64,000 bases of DNA from Actinophytocola sp963840275 (GCA_963840275.1 CAWIYK010000007.1:620001-684000), one strand, 5' to 3'. Positions 21,161 through 29,660 are shown, counted from the first letter of the stretch. The notes: a model not told the origin generated them from the sequence alone. Made by a program: numbers and translations.

Positions 21161-22183
21161 CTAGTCGTATTCCTCGAGGCGGGCCCGTGAGCTGAGCAGT
21201 CTGCGCAGCGACGCGAGCCGTCCTGGCGTCGCCTCGCCCGCTTCCGTGACCACGTCGAGCATGCAGTCCGGGTCCACCGGCGGACCGAGGTGACCGCAGC
21301 CCGACGGGCACTCCTCGGCGGGCTCGACGAACTCGCCGAACGCCGCCACGATGTCGCCAGGCTCGATGTGCGCCAGCCCGAACGAGCGGATGCCGGGCGT
21401 GTCCACGACCCAGCCGCCGCCGGGCAGTGGCAGCGCGACCGCGGTGGTCGACGTGTGCCGGCCCTTGCCGACCGCGCTCACCGCGCTCACCGCGCGGAAC
21501 GCGTCCGGCACCAGCTTGTTGACGAGTGTGGACTTGCCGACGCCGGAGTGCCCGACGAGCGCGGAGACCTGACCGGTCAACCGTTCGCGCACCTCGTCCG
21601 GCTCCTCGTCGCTGCGGGTCACCAGCACCGGCAGCGCCAGCTCGGCGTAGGCGGCGACCACCTCCGCCGGGCTCGCCAGGTCGGACTTCGTCAGGCACAG
21701 CACCGGCTTCAGGCCGCCCGCGAACGCCGCGACGAGGCAGCGGTCGATGAAACCCTTGCGCGGCGGGGGATCCGCGAGCGAGCACACGATCAGGAGCTGG
21801 CCGGCGTTCGCCACCACGACCCGCTCGAACGGGTCGTTGTCGTCCGCGGTGCGGCGCAGCACGCTGCTGCGGTCGGCCACGCGCACGACCCGGGCGAGCG
21901 TGTCCGGCCGGCCGGTGGTGTCACCCACGATGTCGACAAGGTCACCGACGACGATCGAGGTACGGCCGAGCTCTCGCGCACGCATGGCGATGACTCGCTG
22001 GTCCGGGTCGCCGTCCAGCGCGCACGTCCACCTGCCGCGGTCGACGCCGACGATCATCGCCGCGCGGGCGTCCGCGTGCACCGGCCGCTGCTTGCTGCGT
22101 GGCCGGGTGCCCTTGCCGGGCCGCACCCGGACGTCGGTCTCGTCGAGGCGGTCCCAGTCCGTCTTGTCGCCGCGCCGGCTCAT
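21161..22183 (-). CDS. rsgA: Ribosome small-subunit GTPase RsgA (YjeQ)
   Basis: 340 residues. An N-terminal OB-fold is followed by a circularly permuted GTPase domain: the G4 motif TKSD comes before G1 GHSGVGKST, then G3 DTPG. A C-terminal zinc-binding segment contains the Cys cluster (ECPSGCGH, CMLD). RsgA checks the decoding centre late in 30S maturation and releases RbfA. It starts 7 nt after the aroA stop, in the same operon, an arrangement shared with mycobacteria (Rv3228 beside aroA). Confidence 0.95.
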   Translation of the reverse strand: MSRRGDKTDWDRLDETDVRVRPGKGTRPRSKQRPVHADARAAMIVGVDRGRWTCALDGDPDQRVIAMRARELGRTSIVVGDLVDIVGDTTGRPDTLARVVRVADRSSVLRRTADDNDPFERVVVANAGQLLIVCSLADPPPRKGFIDRCLVAAFAGGLKPVLCLTKSDLASPAEVVAAYAELALPVLVTRSDEEPDEVRERLTGQVSALVGHSGVGKSTLVNKLVPDAFRAVSAVSAVGKGRHTSTTAVALPLPGGGWVVDTPGIRSFGLAHIEPGDIVAAFGEFVEPAEECPSGCGHLGPPVDPDCMLDVVTEAGEATPGRLASLRRLLSSRARLEEYD

Positions 22184-22190
22184 CGCGACC

Positions 22191-23462
22191 TCACCTGGCC
22201 CGGCCGCCGAGCATGGTCGTCCACATGGCGGCGAAGTCGGGCAGCGTCTTGGCGGTGGTGCCGATGTCGTCGACGACCACGTCCGGCACGACGAGTCCCA
22301 CGATCGCGCCCGCGGTGGCCATCCGGTGGTCGTCGTAGGCGCGCCAGCCGCCGCCGTGCAGTGCCGTCGGGCGGATCTCGAGCCCGTCGTCGGTCTCCCG
22401 CGCGTCGCCGCCGAGGCCGTTGATCTCGGTGACCAGCGCGGCGAGCCGGTCGGTCTCGTGGCCGCGCAGGTGGGCGATGCCGCGCAGCACGCTCGGCCCG
22501 TCGGCCAGCGCCGCGAGCGCGGCGACCGTCGGGGTCAGCTCGCCGACGTCGTGCAGGTCGATGTCGATGCCGGCCAGCCGGTCCGGGCCGGTCACGGTCA
22601 GCCCGCCCGGCTCGTGGCGCACGGCGCAGCCCATACGGAGCGCGATGTCGCCGAAGACGTCACCCGGCTGCGTGGTCGTGGGTGGCCAACCGGGCACGGT
22701 CACCTCGCCGCCGGTCACCGCCGCTGCCGCGAGGAACGGGGTCGCGTTCGACAGGTCCGGCTCCACCTGCCAGTCGCGCGCGGCGATCGGCCCCGGCTCC
22801 ACCCGCCACGTGTTCGGCTCGGAGTTGTCGACCGCGACGCCGGCCTGCCGCAGCATCTGCACGGTCATGTCGATGTGCGGCAGCGACGGCAGCGGCTTGC
22901 CGTCGTGGTGGACGGTGAGGCCCGCCTCGTAGCGCGCGCCGGCCAGCAGCAGACCGGAGACGAACTGGGAGGACGCGGAGGCGTCGATGGTGACCGCGCC
23001 GCCCGGCAGGCCGCCCTTGCCGTGGACGGTGAACGGCAGCGCGTTGCCGTCGATCGACGCGCCGAGCTCGCGCAGCGCCTCCAGGACGATGTTCATGGGC
23101 CGCTCGCGGGCGCGCGGGTCGCCGTCGAACCGGACCTCGCCGTCGGCGATCGCGGCGGCCGGCGGCACGAACCGCATGACGGTGCCGGCCAGCCCGCAGT
23201 CGACGTCCGCCGCACCCGTCAGCCCGGGGTGCGCCGCGACGATCACCTGGTCGCCGGTGTCGTCGATCGGCACGCCGAGCGCACGCAGCGCCGTGATCAT
23301 CAGCAGGGAGTCCCGGCTGCGCAGCGCCCCCGTCAGCGTGCCGCCCCGCTCGCTCAGCGCGGCGAGCAGCAGCGCCCGGTTGGTGATCGACTTCGAGCCG
23401 GGCACGGCCACCGTGGCGTGGACCGGTCCGGTCGCGAGCGGTGCTCCCCAGGGCTGGTTCAT
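22191..23462 (-). CDS. aroA: 3-phosphoshikimate 1-carboxyvinyltransferase (EPSP synthase)
   Basis: 423 residues from ATG 23462. It adds enolpyruvyl from PEP to shikimate-3-phosphate, the sixth step of the shikimate pathway. Motifs seen are the N-terminal PGSKSITNRALLLAAL, GLAGTVMRFVPPAAA, the second-domain RERPMNIVLEALRELG, and the C-terminal ELTPTVAALAALADG and YDDHRMATAGAIVGL. A complete two-domain inside-out barrel is present with no missing key residues. It is divergent from the SRAP gene, 81 nt away, and first gene of the aroA-rsgA pair. Confidence 0.96.
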   Translation of the reverse strand: MNQPWGAPLATGPVHATVAVPGSKSITNRALLLAALSERGGTLTGALRSRDSLLMITALRALGVPIDDTGDQVIVAAHPGLTGAADVDCGLAGTVMRFVPPAAAIADGEVRFDGDPRARERPMNIVLEALRELGASIDGNALPFTVHGKGGLPGGAVTIDASASSQFVSGLLLAGARYEAGLTVHHDGKPLPSLPHIDMTVQMLRQAGVAVDNSEPNTWRVEPGPIAARDWQVEPDLSNATPFLAAAAVTGGEVTVPGWPPTTTQPGDVFGDIALRMGCAVRHEPGGLTVTGPDRLAGIDIDLHDVGELTPTVAALAALADGPSVLRGIAHLRGHETDRLAALVTEINGLGGDARETDDGLEIRPTALHGGGWRAYDDHRMATAGAIVGLVVPDVVVDDIGTTAKTLPDFAAMWTTMLGGRAR

Positions 23463-23500
23463 GCGTCGATGATCCCGCATCGGTGGCCACGCGGTGCAGA

Positions 23501-23523
23501 CTGTCGGTGGCCCGTGCCACCAT
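23501..23523 (+). promoter_or_regulatory. RecA-NDp (PafBC)-like promoter of the SRAP gene
   Basis: CTGTCGGTG, an 8-nt spacer and CACCAT. The upstream half matches the LexA-independent DNA-damage consensus at 8 of 9 positions; the -10 half reads CAnnnT instead of TAnnnT. It ends 20 nt before the SRAP start codon, the right distance for a short leader with the ribosome site GGGAGGTGATCGAG. Confidence 0.5.
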
Positions 23524-23543
23524 CCCGGTGGGAGGTGATCGAG

Positions 23544-24302
23544 GTGTGCGGGAGATATGCCGCCACGAAGGACCCGGCGACGCTCGCCGCGGAGTTCGAC
23601 GCGCTGGACGCCATGGACGACCACGCCCCGGCCGCGGACCACAACGTCGCGCCGACGAAGGACGTGGTGGCGGTCGTGCAGCGGCACCCGCGCGACGAGT
23701 CGGGCGAGCCCGATCCGGCGCGCACGGTGCGCAGCCTGCGCGTGATGCGCTGGGGTCTCGTCCCGGCGTGGGCGAAGGACCGGTCCATCGGCGCCAAGAT
23801 GATCAACGCGCGCTCGGAGACCGCGGCCACGACCGCGGCTTTCCGCACGTCGGTGACCAAGCGGCGGTGCCTGTTACCCGCCGACGGGTGGTTCGAGTGG
23901 AAGCGGGAGGGCGGCGTGAAGCAGCCGTTCTTCATGACGCGGCCGGACGGGCACAGCCTCGCGATGGCCGGCCTGTGGACGGTGTGGCGCGACCCGGCCG
24001 TCTCCGACGGGCCACCGGTGGTGAGCGCCGCGGTCCTGACCACGGACGCGGTCGGCCAGCTCGCGGACATCCACGACCGGATGCCGCTGCTGATGACGCC
24101 GGACCAGTGGGCCGCGTGGCTGGACCCGGACGTCGAGGACGCCACCGAGCTGCTCGGCGCGTCGCCGTCGCTGGAGCTGGTCGAGTCACTCGAGCTGCGC
24201 CCGGTGTCCACCAAGGTCAACAACGTCCGCAACAACGGTCCCGACCTGCTAGACCGCGAGGAAGCGAAGGCCGACTTGACGCTCTTCGACAATCCGTCAT
24301 GA
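23544..24302 (+). CDS. SOS response-associated peptidase / abasic-site protein (SRAP, YedK/HMCES family)
   Basis: 252 residues from GTG 23544, so that after Met removal Cys2 is exposed (MCGRYAATKDP). Cys2 forms the thiazolidine crosslink to abasic sites in single-stranded DNA. Other family residues are HNVAPTKD, RWGLVPAWAKD, NARSETAATTAAFRTS, the active-site Glu in LLPADGWFEWK and the His in DIHDRMPLLM. The family shields abasic DNA from breakage. A damage-type promoter motif lies just upstream. It is followed with a 4-nt ATGA overlap by a small hydrolase gene. Equivalent to mycobacterial Rv3226c, also next to aroA. Confidence 0.93.
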   Translation: MCGRYAATKDPATLAAEFDALDAMDDHAPAADHNVAPTKDVVAVVQRHPRDESGEPDPARTVRSLRVMRWGLVPAWAKDRSIGAKMINARSETAATTAAFRTSVTKRRCLLPADGWFEWKREGGVKQPFFMTRPDGHSLAMAGLWTVWRDPAVSDGPPVVSAAVLTTDAVGQLADIHDRMPLLMTPDQWAAWLDPDVEDATELLGASPSLELVESLELRPVSTKVNNVRNNGPDLLDREEAKADLTLFDNPS

Positions 24303-24910
24303 CCACGCTGACGATCGACACGCCGCACGGGCCCGCCCGCGCGGAGCTGCACAGCGCGCCGGAGGGCCGCGCCGGGCTGCTGCTCGGCCACGGTGCCGGC
24401 GGCGGGGTCGGCGCGCCCGACCTGGTCGCCGCCACCAGAGCCGCGGGGGCCGCCGGGGTGCACGTCGCCCTGGTCGAGCAGCCCTACCGGGTCGCGGGCC
24501 GCAGGGCGCCCGCACCGGCCGGGCAGCTCGACACGGCCTGGCTCGCGGTCGCCGAACGGCTGTCCGACGAGTGGTTCCACGACTTACCCCTGGTCTTCGG
24601 CGGCCGGTCGTCGGGCGCCCGCGTGGCCTGCCGCACCTCCGGCGATGGCCAGGCGGTCGCGGTCCTGTGCCTCGCCTTCCCGACGCACCCGCCGGGCCGG
24701 CCGGAGCGCACCCGCCAGCCGGAGCTGGACGGCGTGACGGTGCCCACGCTCGTGGTGCAGGGCGAGTCCGACCCGTTCGGCATGCCGGCGGCCGGACGGC
24801 ACCGCGAGATCGTCGTACTGCCTGGTGACCACTCGTTGCGAAAGGACACCAAGACCATCGCCCGCACGGTCGAGGAGTGGCTCGACCGCATCCTGCGGCC
24901 GCTCGGGTAG
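24299..24910 (+). CDS. Small alpha/beta hydrolase, KANL3/Tex30-like
   Basis: 203 residues from ATG 24299, which overlaps the SRAP stop (ATGA). Features are the glycine-rich oxyanion segment LLLGHGAGGGVGAPDL, a nucleophile elbow GGRSSGARVA (Ser), the acid region VVQGESDPFG and the His in PGDHSL. This is the KANL3/Tex30 group of small hydrolases, seen beside many genes and without a settled substrate. Translational coupling to SRAP suggests co-expression under DNA damage. The sigR promoter begins inside its stop codon region. Confidence 0.8.
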   Translation: MTTLTIDTPHGPARAELHSAPEGRAGLLLGHGAGGGVGAPDLVAATRAAGAAGVHVALVEQPYRVAGRRAPAPAGQLDTAWLAVAERLSDEWFHDLPLVFGGRSSGARVACRTSGDGQAVAVLCLAFPTHPPGRPERTRQPELDGVTVPTLVVQGESDPFGMPAAGRHREIVVLPGDHSLRKDTKTIARTVEEWLDRILRPLG

Positions 24911-24936
24911 GGAATGCGCCTTGCCTACCAGGCGTT
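24910..24936 (+). promoter_or_regulatory. Autoregulatory SigR promoter
   Basis: GGGAAT at 24910-24915, an 18-nt spacer and GTT at 24934-24936 form a perfect match to the SigR/SigH promoter consensus. It lies 94 nt before the sigR start codon. Its spacing equals that of the motif before hpf. Confidence 0.85.
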
Positions 24937-25029
24937 ATGCGGTACGTGCTGACTCAGACCCGCCGCGTATCCTCACAGGTGTCCCGCGCGATCCCGACGA
25001 TGGGACAGTTCCGACTGGAAGGGAGCACG

Positions 25030-25656
25030 GTGCCGAGCACCGAAACCCAGCCAAACCCTCAGGCTGAGACCGAGCAGGAACGGGCGGAGCGCTTCGAGCG
25101 CGACGCCATGCCCCTGCTGGACCAGCTGTACTCCGCCGCTCTGCGGATGACGCGCAACCCGGCCGACGCCGAGGACCTCGTCCAGGAGACGTACCTCAAG
25201 GCGTACGCGGCGTTCGCGTCGTTCGCGGCGGGCACCAACCTCAAGGCCTGGCTCTACCGCATCCTCACGAACACCTACATCAACGGGTACCGGAAGCGGC
25301 AGCGCCAACCTCTGCAGTCACCCACCGAGGAGATCACCGACTGGCAGCTCGCGCAGGCCGAGTCGCACACCTCCTCCGGGCTCCGATCCGCCGAGATCGA
25401 GGCGATGGACCGGCTGCCGGACAACGATGTCAAGGAAGCTCTGCAGCAGCTGCCGGAGGACTTCCGGCTCGCCGTCTATCTCGCCGACGTCGAGGGCTTC
25501 GCTTACAAGGAGATCGCGGAGATAATGCACACGCCGATCGGGACGGTGATGTCTCGACTGCACCGTGGCCGGCGGCAGCTCCGCGACCAGTTGGCGGGGG
25601 TCGCACGTGACCGCGGGTTTCTGCGGTCCGCGAAGCACGAGGTGACCGGATCATGA
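25030..25656 (+). CDS. sigR: Thiol-oxidative-stress ECF sigma factor SigR/SigH
   Basis: 208 residues from GTG 25030, set by the ribosome site GGAAGGGAG at 25018-25026. Region 2 is LLDQLYSAALRMTRNPADAEDLVQETYLKAYAAF. Region 4 is LPEDFRLAVYLADVEGFAYKEIAEIMHTPIGTVMSRLHRGRRQL. Its gene overlaps that of the zinc anti-sigma factor RsrA by 4 nt. In-frame ATG codons upstream at 24937 and 25000 could give longer forms, as reported for Streptomyces SigR, but neither has a good ribosome site. SigR directs thioredoxin and thiol-repair genes after disulfide stress. Equivalent to mycobacterial sigH (Rv3223c). Confidence 0.95.
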   Translation: MPSTETQPNPQAETEQERAERFERDAMPLLDQLYSAALRMTRNPADAEDLVQETYLKAYAAFASFAAGTNLKAWLYRILTNTYINGYRKRQRQPLQSPTEEITDWQLAQAESHTSSGLRSAEIEAMDRLPDNDVKEALQQLPEDFRLAVYLADVEGFAYKEIAEIMHTPIGTVMSRLHRGRRQLRDQLAGVARDRGFLRSAKHEVTGS

Positions 25657-25949
25657 GCTGCGGCGATTCTCACGAGACAGACTGCTCGGAGGTGCTTTCC
25701 GAAGTGTGGCTGTTCCTCGACCACGAGTGCGACCAGAAGCGTCGCGAGCTGTTGGAGAAGCACCTCGACGAGTGCAGCCCCTGCCTCGAGCAGTTCGGCA
25801 TCGACGAGCACCTGAAGGTGTTGCTGGCGCGCAAGTGCGGTGGCGAGCACGCGCCGGAGGCCCTCAAGCAGCGACTCCGCGACGAGATCCGTAAGACGGT
25901 CGTCGATCAGGGCGGCGTGACGGTGCAGGATAGGTCCGACATTCCGTGA
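25653..25949 (+). CDS. rsrA: Redox-sensing zinc anti-sigma factor RsrA/RshA
   Basis: 98 residues. It carries the ZAS motif H-x3-C-x2-C (HLDECSPC) plus an upstream His/Cys region (LDHEC). Oxidation of these cysteines to a disulfide expels zinc and frees SigR. The C-terminal half is helical and basic (KQRLRDEIRKTV). The ATG at 25653 overlaps the sigR stop codon, ensuring balanced synthesis. An extra Cys pair (CGDSHETDC) lies at the N-terminus. Confidence 0.95.
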   Translation: MSCGDSHETDCSEVLSEVWLFLDHECDQKRRELLEKHLDECSPCLEQFGIDEHLKVLLARKCGGEHAPEALKQRLRDEIRKTVVDQGGVTVQDRSDIP

Positions 25950-25982
25950 CCGCGGCGCACGCCGCATGGAAGGACCTGGGCG

Positions 25983-26197
25983 ATGGCCGAGGAGATTCGC
26001 GCTGAGATGGTCGCCAACGTGCTCACGTCGTCGTCTCGGAGGGCTCCTCGGTCGAGGAGGGCGACACGGTCGTGATCCTCGAGTCGATGAAGATGGAGAT
26101 CCCGGTCGTCACCGAGTCCGCCGGCGTGCTGAAGAGCATGGCGGTCCGGGAGGGCGACGTGGTCCAGGAACACGACCTCATCGCCGTGGTCGAGTGA
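25983..26197 (+). pseudogene. Biotinyl/lipoyl attachment protein (TB7.3-like), single-base frameshift
   Basis: Start ATG 25983 gives MAEEIRAEMVANVL. The frame then breaks in CTCACGTCGTC at about 26023. Reading resumes in another frame as VVVSEGSSVEEGDTVVILE, then SMKMEIPVV with the modified Lys, to EHDLIAVVE. Adding one base restores 71 residues, the length of mycobacterial TB7.3 (Rv3221c), which occupies the same place after the anti-sigma gene. The protein carries biotin or lipoate on the Lys of the MKM motif. The defect is either a base-calling error or a recent one-base loss; the rest of the sequence shows no decay. Confidence 0.8.
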
Positions 26198-26208
26198 GTC
26201 GCTGACAC

Positions 26209-27711
26209 TTGTCCACACTGTCCGACCTGCTCGCCGAGCACACGAAGCTGTCCGGTGGCGAGGTCGACCACCTGCAGATGGTCGTCGCCGAGTGGCAGCT
26301 CCTGTCCGACCTGTCGTTCGCCGACCTGCTGATGTGGGTGCCGATCGGCGAGCCGCCGACGACCGGCCGCGCCGACGTCGAGTTCCTGTGCGTCGCGCAG
26401 GCCCGTGCCACGACGGCGCCGACCGCGCACCCGGAGGACGTCGTCGGCAGCCACGTCATGGTCGAGGACCACCCGCAGCTGCGCCGCGCGATCACCGAGC
26501 GCCGGGTGTGCCGCGAGGAGGACCCGTCCTGGTACCTCGGGGTGCCGGTCCGCCGCGAGACGATCCCGGTGACCTACGACGACCGCGTGATCGCGGTGCT
26601 GTCGCGGGAGACCGACCTCGCGGTGCCTCGGGTGCCCTCGGCGCTGGAGATCGCGTACCTCGGCATCGCCGCGGACCTGTGCCAGATGGTCGCGGACGGC
26701 AGTTTCCCCACGTCGGAGCCGTCGCCGGACGTGCACACGTCGCCGCGCGTCGGCGACGGGCTGATCCGGCTCGACCCGACCGGCGCGGTGGTGTTCGCCT
26801 CGCCGAACGCGCAGTCGGCGTACCACCGCATGGGCCATCCCGCGGAGCTGGTGGGGGTGCGCCTCGCGCCTCTGACCCGCGGCCTGATCGCGGACCCGTT
26901 CGACGCCACGGAGATCGCGCAGCGCATCCTGGCCGCGCTCGACGGTCAACCGAGCATGCGCGCGGAGGCCGAGTCGGGCCGCGGCGCGGCGGTGTTGTTC
27001 CGCGCGCTGCCGCTGCGGCCGGGCGGCAAGGCGGCGGGCGCGTTGGTGCTGGTGCGCGACGTGACGGAGGTGCGCCGCCGGGACCGCGCGCTGATGTCGA
27101 AGGACGCGACCATCCGGGAGATCCACCACCGGGTGAAGAACAACCTGCAGACCGTGGCCGCGCTGCTTCGTCTCCAGTCAAGGCGCACCGCGAGCGAGGA
27201 GGCCCGCGACGCCTTGGCCGAGTCGGTCCGCCGCGTGGCCGCGATCGCGATGGTGCACGAGGCGCTGTCGACGTCGGTCGACGAACGCGTGGACCTGAAC
27301 TCGTTGGTGGACAAGGTGATCCCGGTGGTCGGCGACGTCGCGGTCGCGGAGAACCACGTACGCGTCCGCCGGACCGGCCAGTTCGGCGTGGTGGCCGCCG
27401 AGGTGGCGACACCGTTGGTCATGGTGCTGACCGAACTGGTGCAGAACGCGGTGGAGCACGCGTACCCGTCGGGCACGAGCGGCGAGGTGATCGTCTCGTC
27501 GGAACGCTCGGCCCGCTGGCTGGACGTGATCGTCTCGGACGACGGTCGCGGCCTGCCCAAGGGTTTCTCGCTGGAACGCTCGAACGGGCTGGGGCTGCAG
27601 ATCGTCCGCACGCTGGTGGAGTCGGAGCTGCGCGGGTCGCTGTCGTTGCGCCGCAGGCAGAAGGGCGGCACGGAGGCGGTGCTGCGTGTCCCCTTGTCGC
27701 ACCGCCGCTAG
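26209..27711 (+). CDS. pdtaS: Sensor histidine kinase PdtaS
   Basis: 500 residues from TTG 26209, 11 nt after the preceding stop; the N-terminus TLSDLLAEHTKLSG matches the family. A GAF-type domain spans roughly residues 20-165. A PAS domain follows (VGDGLIRLDPTGAVVFASPNAQSAYH). The HisKA_2 dimerisation region has the phospho-acceptor His in IREIHHRVKNNLQTVAALLRLQ (near 305). The HATPase domain has ELVQNAVEHAY, DDGRGLP and NGLGLQIVRTLV. No transmembrane helix, so it is cytosolic. The partner PdtaR is an RNA-binding ANTAR antiterminator, encoded elsewhere. Equivalent to Rv3220c. Confidence 0.92.
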   Translation: MSTLSDLLAEHTKLSGGEVDHLQMVVAEWQLLSDLSFADLLMWVPIGEPPTTGRADVEFLCVAQARATTAPTAHPEDVVGSHVMVEDHPQLRRAITERRVCREEDPSWYLGVPVRRETIPVTYDDRVIAVLSRETDLAVPRVPSALEIAYLGIAADLCQMVADGSFPTSEPSPDVHTSPRVGDGLIRLDPTGAVVFASPNAQSAYHRMGHPAELVGVRLAPLTRGLIADPFDATEIAQRILAALDGQPSMRAEAESGRGAAVLFRALPLRPGGKAAGALVLVRDVTEVRRRDRALMSKDATIREIHHRVKNNLQTVAALLRLQSRRTASEEARDALAESVRRVAAIAMVHEALSTSVDERVDLNSLVDKVIPVVGDVAVAENHVRVRRTGQFGVVAAEVATPLVMVLTELVQNAVEHAYPSGTSGEVIVSSERSARWLDVIVSDDGRGLPKGFSLERSNGLGLQIVRTLVESELRGSLSLRRRQKGGTEAVLRVPLSHRR

Positions 27712-28145
27712 GACAGCTTGGTGTAGTCGCGGGTCAGCCAGTGCTCGGGACGCATGAGGATGCGGACCATGCGTTCGGTGGCGCCGGGGTCGCTGTCGAT
27801 GTAGGCGTCGGCGCCTTCGGGGCCGAGGTAGCGGCCGGCGAGGGTCCGGCGTTGCTCGACGGTGACGGTGTCCTCGATCGCGGTGATCGGTCCCTCGGCC
27901 GAGGCGTACTGGTAGGGAAGCTCCGTGCCCTGGACGCACAGGGCGATCCGGCCGGCGCGCCGGATGAGGGTGGTCTTGCGGCTGTTCCGGTCGGTGATCA
28001 GGCTGACCGCACCGCCGGGGCGGTAGTCGTACCAGACCGGGACCGCCAGCGGGCCGCGGCCGTCCTCGCCGTCCACCGCCACGACCGCGATGTGCGCCTG
28101 GGCCAGGAAGGCCTGGCGTTCCTCGACCGTCATCACCAACGACAT
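27708..28145 (-). CDS. Pyridoxamine 5'-phosphate oxidase-like flavoprotein
   Basis: 145 residues. It has the split-barrel FMN/F420-binding fold (IAVVAVDGEDGRGPLAVPVWYDYRPGGAVSLIT), followed by RKTTLIRRAGRIALCVQ and a C-terminal YIDSDPGATERMVRILMRPEHW. Proteins of this class bind FMN, F420 or heme; the cofactor cannot be fixed from the sequence. There is no clear ribosome site before ATG 28145. A TAGCGT hexamer lies about 8 nt upstream, suggesting a leaderless mRNA. Its stop codon overlaps that of convergent pdtaS. Confidence 0.8.
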   Translation of the reverse strand: MSLVMTVEERQAFLAQAHIAVVAVDGEDGRGPLAVPVWYDYRPGGAVSLITDRNSRKTTLIRRAGRIALCVQGTELPYQYASAEGPITAIEDTVTVEQRRTLAGRYLGPEGADAYIDSDPGATERMVRILMRPEHWLTRDYTKLS

Positions 28146-28285
28146 GCGGACCACGCTAGCCCCAAGTCGCACCGGGAATTGGCTCTCCAGGGAGACCCTT
28201 GTGGTGGCTGACACCGCGGCGTGCAGGATCTGCCGCAACCGTTCCCGCCCGCTCGGGGTGTCGATATCCCGGTGATCGTTGGTGG

Positions 28286-29320
28286 TCACCGGCGCTGGCG
28301 ACCGACGGCGGCCGACACGTCGTTGATCAGCTGTTCGACATCGTCGCCCCAGTGCGACGCGATCACCAGGTCCCGGGCGGGGTCCACCCACAGCAGGTGC
28401 CGACCCCCGTTGCCACGTGCCGCGCGACCGGATGCCGGCGCGTTCGGGAACACCGTGCGGAGATCGTTCAACCACCACAGAAAACCGTACTCGCGCTTGA
28501 CCGCGCACGGCCGCCAGCTGCGCGCGAGCCAGTCGCTGCTGACCAGTCGCCGCCCCGCCCAGCGCCCGCCGTTGAGATACAGCTGGCCGATTCGGGCAAG
28601 GTCGCCGGCGGACATGAACATCCCGCCACCCCAGTGCGCGCCGCCGCTGACAACCGGCACCGAGCCGAGGTAAGAGTTGCGATACCCGTGCCACGACCAC
28701 GACTCGGACGCACCCAGCGGCACCAGCACCGCCTCACGGAGCACCTCCGGCAGCGACCGCCCCAACAGCGCGGTCAGCGCCAGGCAGAGCAGGTTCACCC
28801 GAACGTCGTTGTACGCCCAGCCGGACCCGGGCGGCCCGCCGATCGGCTCGTCACCCTCGCGATGACTCTGCGCGTCGACCAGTGCGGGCTTCGTCCATAG
28901 TTCGCCGTGCCACTGGCTCGTCTGCTGCAACAGGTGCAGCCAGCGGATGTCGCGACCGGCGGCCTCCTGGAACTGCGGCAGCGCGATGCTGTCGCCGACC
29001 TTGGCGTCGACGTCCAGCAACCCCCGGTCGTACGCGACTCCGGCGACGAGCGACACGACGCTCTTGGTGGCACTGAACAACATCTCGGGCACGGCGGGGT
29101 CGCCCCAGCTACCCACGGTCCGACCGCCGTGGACGACGACACCGCTGGCACCGGACCCGGCGAGCAGTGGGCCGAGCACGTCCCGGTGCGACTCGTCGCT
29201 GACCTGCTCGGCCAGATAGCCCGCCATGTCGTGGATTCCGGCGACGGGGCGCGCCGACTGCCGTTCGCACGCGGCGGCCACCAACTCCAGATCAACGCCG
29301 TCTTCGAGAGCCACACTCAC
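28286..29320 (-). CDS. Serine hydrolase, beta-lactamase/class C penicillin-binding fold
   Basis: 344 residues, no signal peptide. The nucleophile motif SxxK appears as SATK near residue 83, the second motif as YND (GWAYNDVRVNLL), and the third motif region lies in the C-terminus around GNGGRHLLWVDP, where HLL replaces the usual KTG-type triad. These proteins act as esterases, D-aminopeptidases or 6-aminohexanoate-oligomer hydrolase-like enzymes rather than true beta-lactamases. The domain begins late; about 75 N-terminal residues are family-variable. It is convergent with nothing and stands alone between the oxidase gene and whiB1. Confidence 0.82.
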   Translation of the reverse strand: MSVALEDGVDLELVAAACERQSARPVAGIHDMAGYLAEQVSDESHRDVLGPLLAGSGASGVVVHGGRTVGSWGDPAVPEMLFSATKSVVSLVAGVAYDRGLLDVDAKVGDSIALPQFQEAAGRDIRWLHLLQQTSQWHGELWTKPALVDAQSHREGDEPIGGPPGSGWAYNDVRVNLLCLALTALLGRSLPEVLREAVLVPLGASESWSWHGYRNSYLGSVPVVSGGAHWGGGMFMSAGDLARIGQLYLNGGRWAGRRLVSSDWLARSWRPCAVKREYGFLWWLNDLRTVFPNAPASGRAARGNGGRHLLWVDPARDLVIASHWGDDVEQLINDVSAAVGRQRR

Positions 29321-29354
29321 AAGCTAACGCGGGCAACCGTTCTCCGGACACACA

Positions 29355-29385
29355 AAGGCCCGGCACCGAATCGGTGCCGGGCCTT
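29355..29385 (-). terminator. Terminator after whiB1
   Basis: AAGGCCCGGCACCGA and its complement pair over 15 bp with an extremely short loop; on the minus strand the stem ends in TT followed by TGTG. It lies 21 nt past the whiB1 stop codon. Confidence 0.8.
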
Positions 29386-29405
29386 GGCGGCTTTGAGGAA
29401 ATCTG

Positions 29406-29660
29406 TCACACGTTGCTGCGAGTGCGGGTACGCGCGTTGCGGCGCTTGAGCGCGCGGCGCTCGTCCTCACTCATCCCGCCCCACACACCTGCGTCCTGTC
29501 CGCTCTGTAGCGCCCAGGTCAGGCAGTTGGAAGCGACGGGGCAGCGATGGCAAACGGATTTCGCCTGGGCTACCTGCAGCACGGCAGGACCACTGGTCCC
29601 CACAGGGAAGAACAGCTCCGGGTCCTCGTCACGGCAGGCCGCGTTGTGGCGCCAGTCCAT
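29406..29660 (-). CDS. whiB1: Iron-sulfur transcription factor WhiB1
   Basis: 84 residues. The four cluster-ligand cysteines are present: one in NAACRDEDPELFF, then CHRCPVASNC with the C-x2-C-x5-C spacing. The G[VI]WGG turn is GVWGG and the basic tail is RRALKRRNARTRTRSN. WhiB1 carries a nitric-oxide-sensitive [4Fe-4S] cluster and binds the primary sigma factor; it is essential in mycobacteria. The ribosome site GAGGAG lies just before the ATG. Promoter and CRP-type site are at 29728-29760. Equivalent to Rv3219, next to pdtaS. Confidence 0.95.
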   Translation of the reverse strand: MDWRHNAACRDEDPELFFPVGTSGPAVLQVAQAKSVCHRCPVASNCLTWALQSGQDAGVWGGMSEDERRALKRRNARTRTRSNV

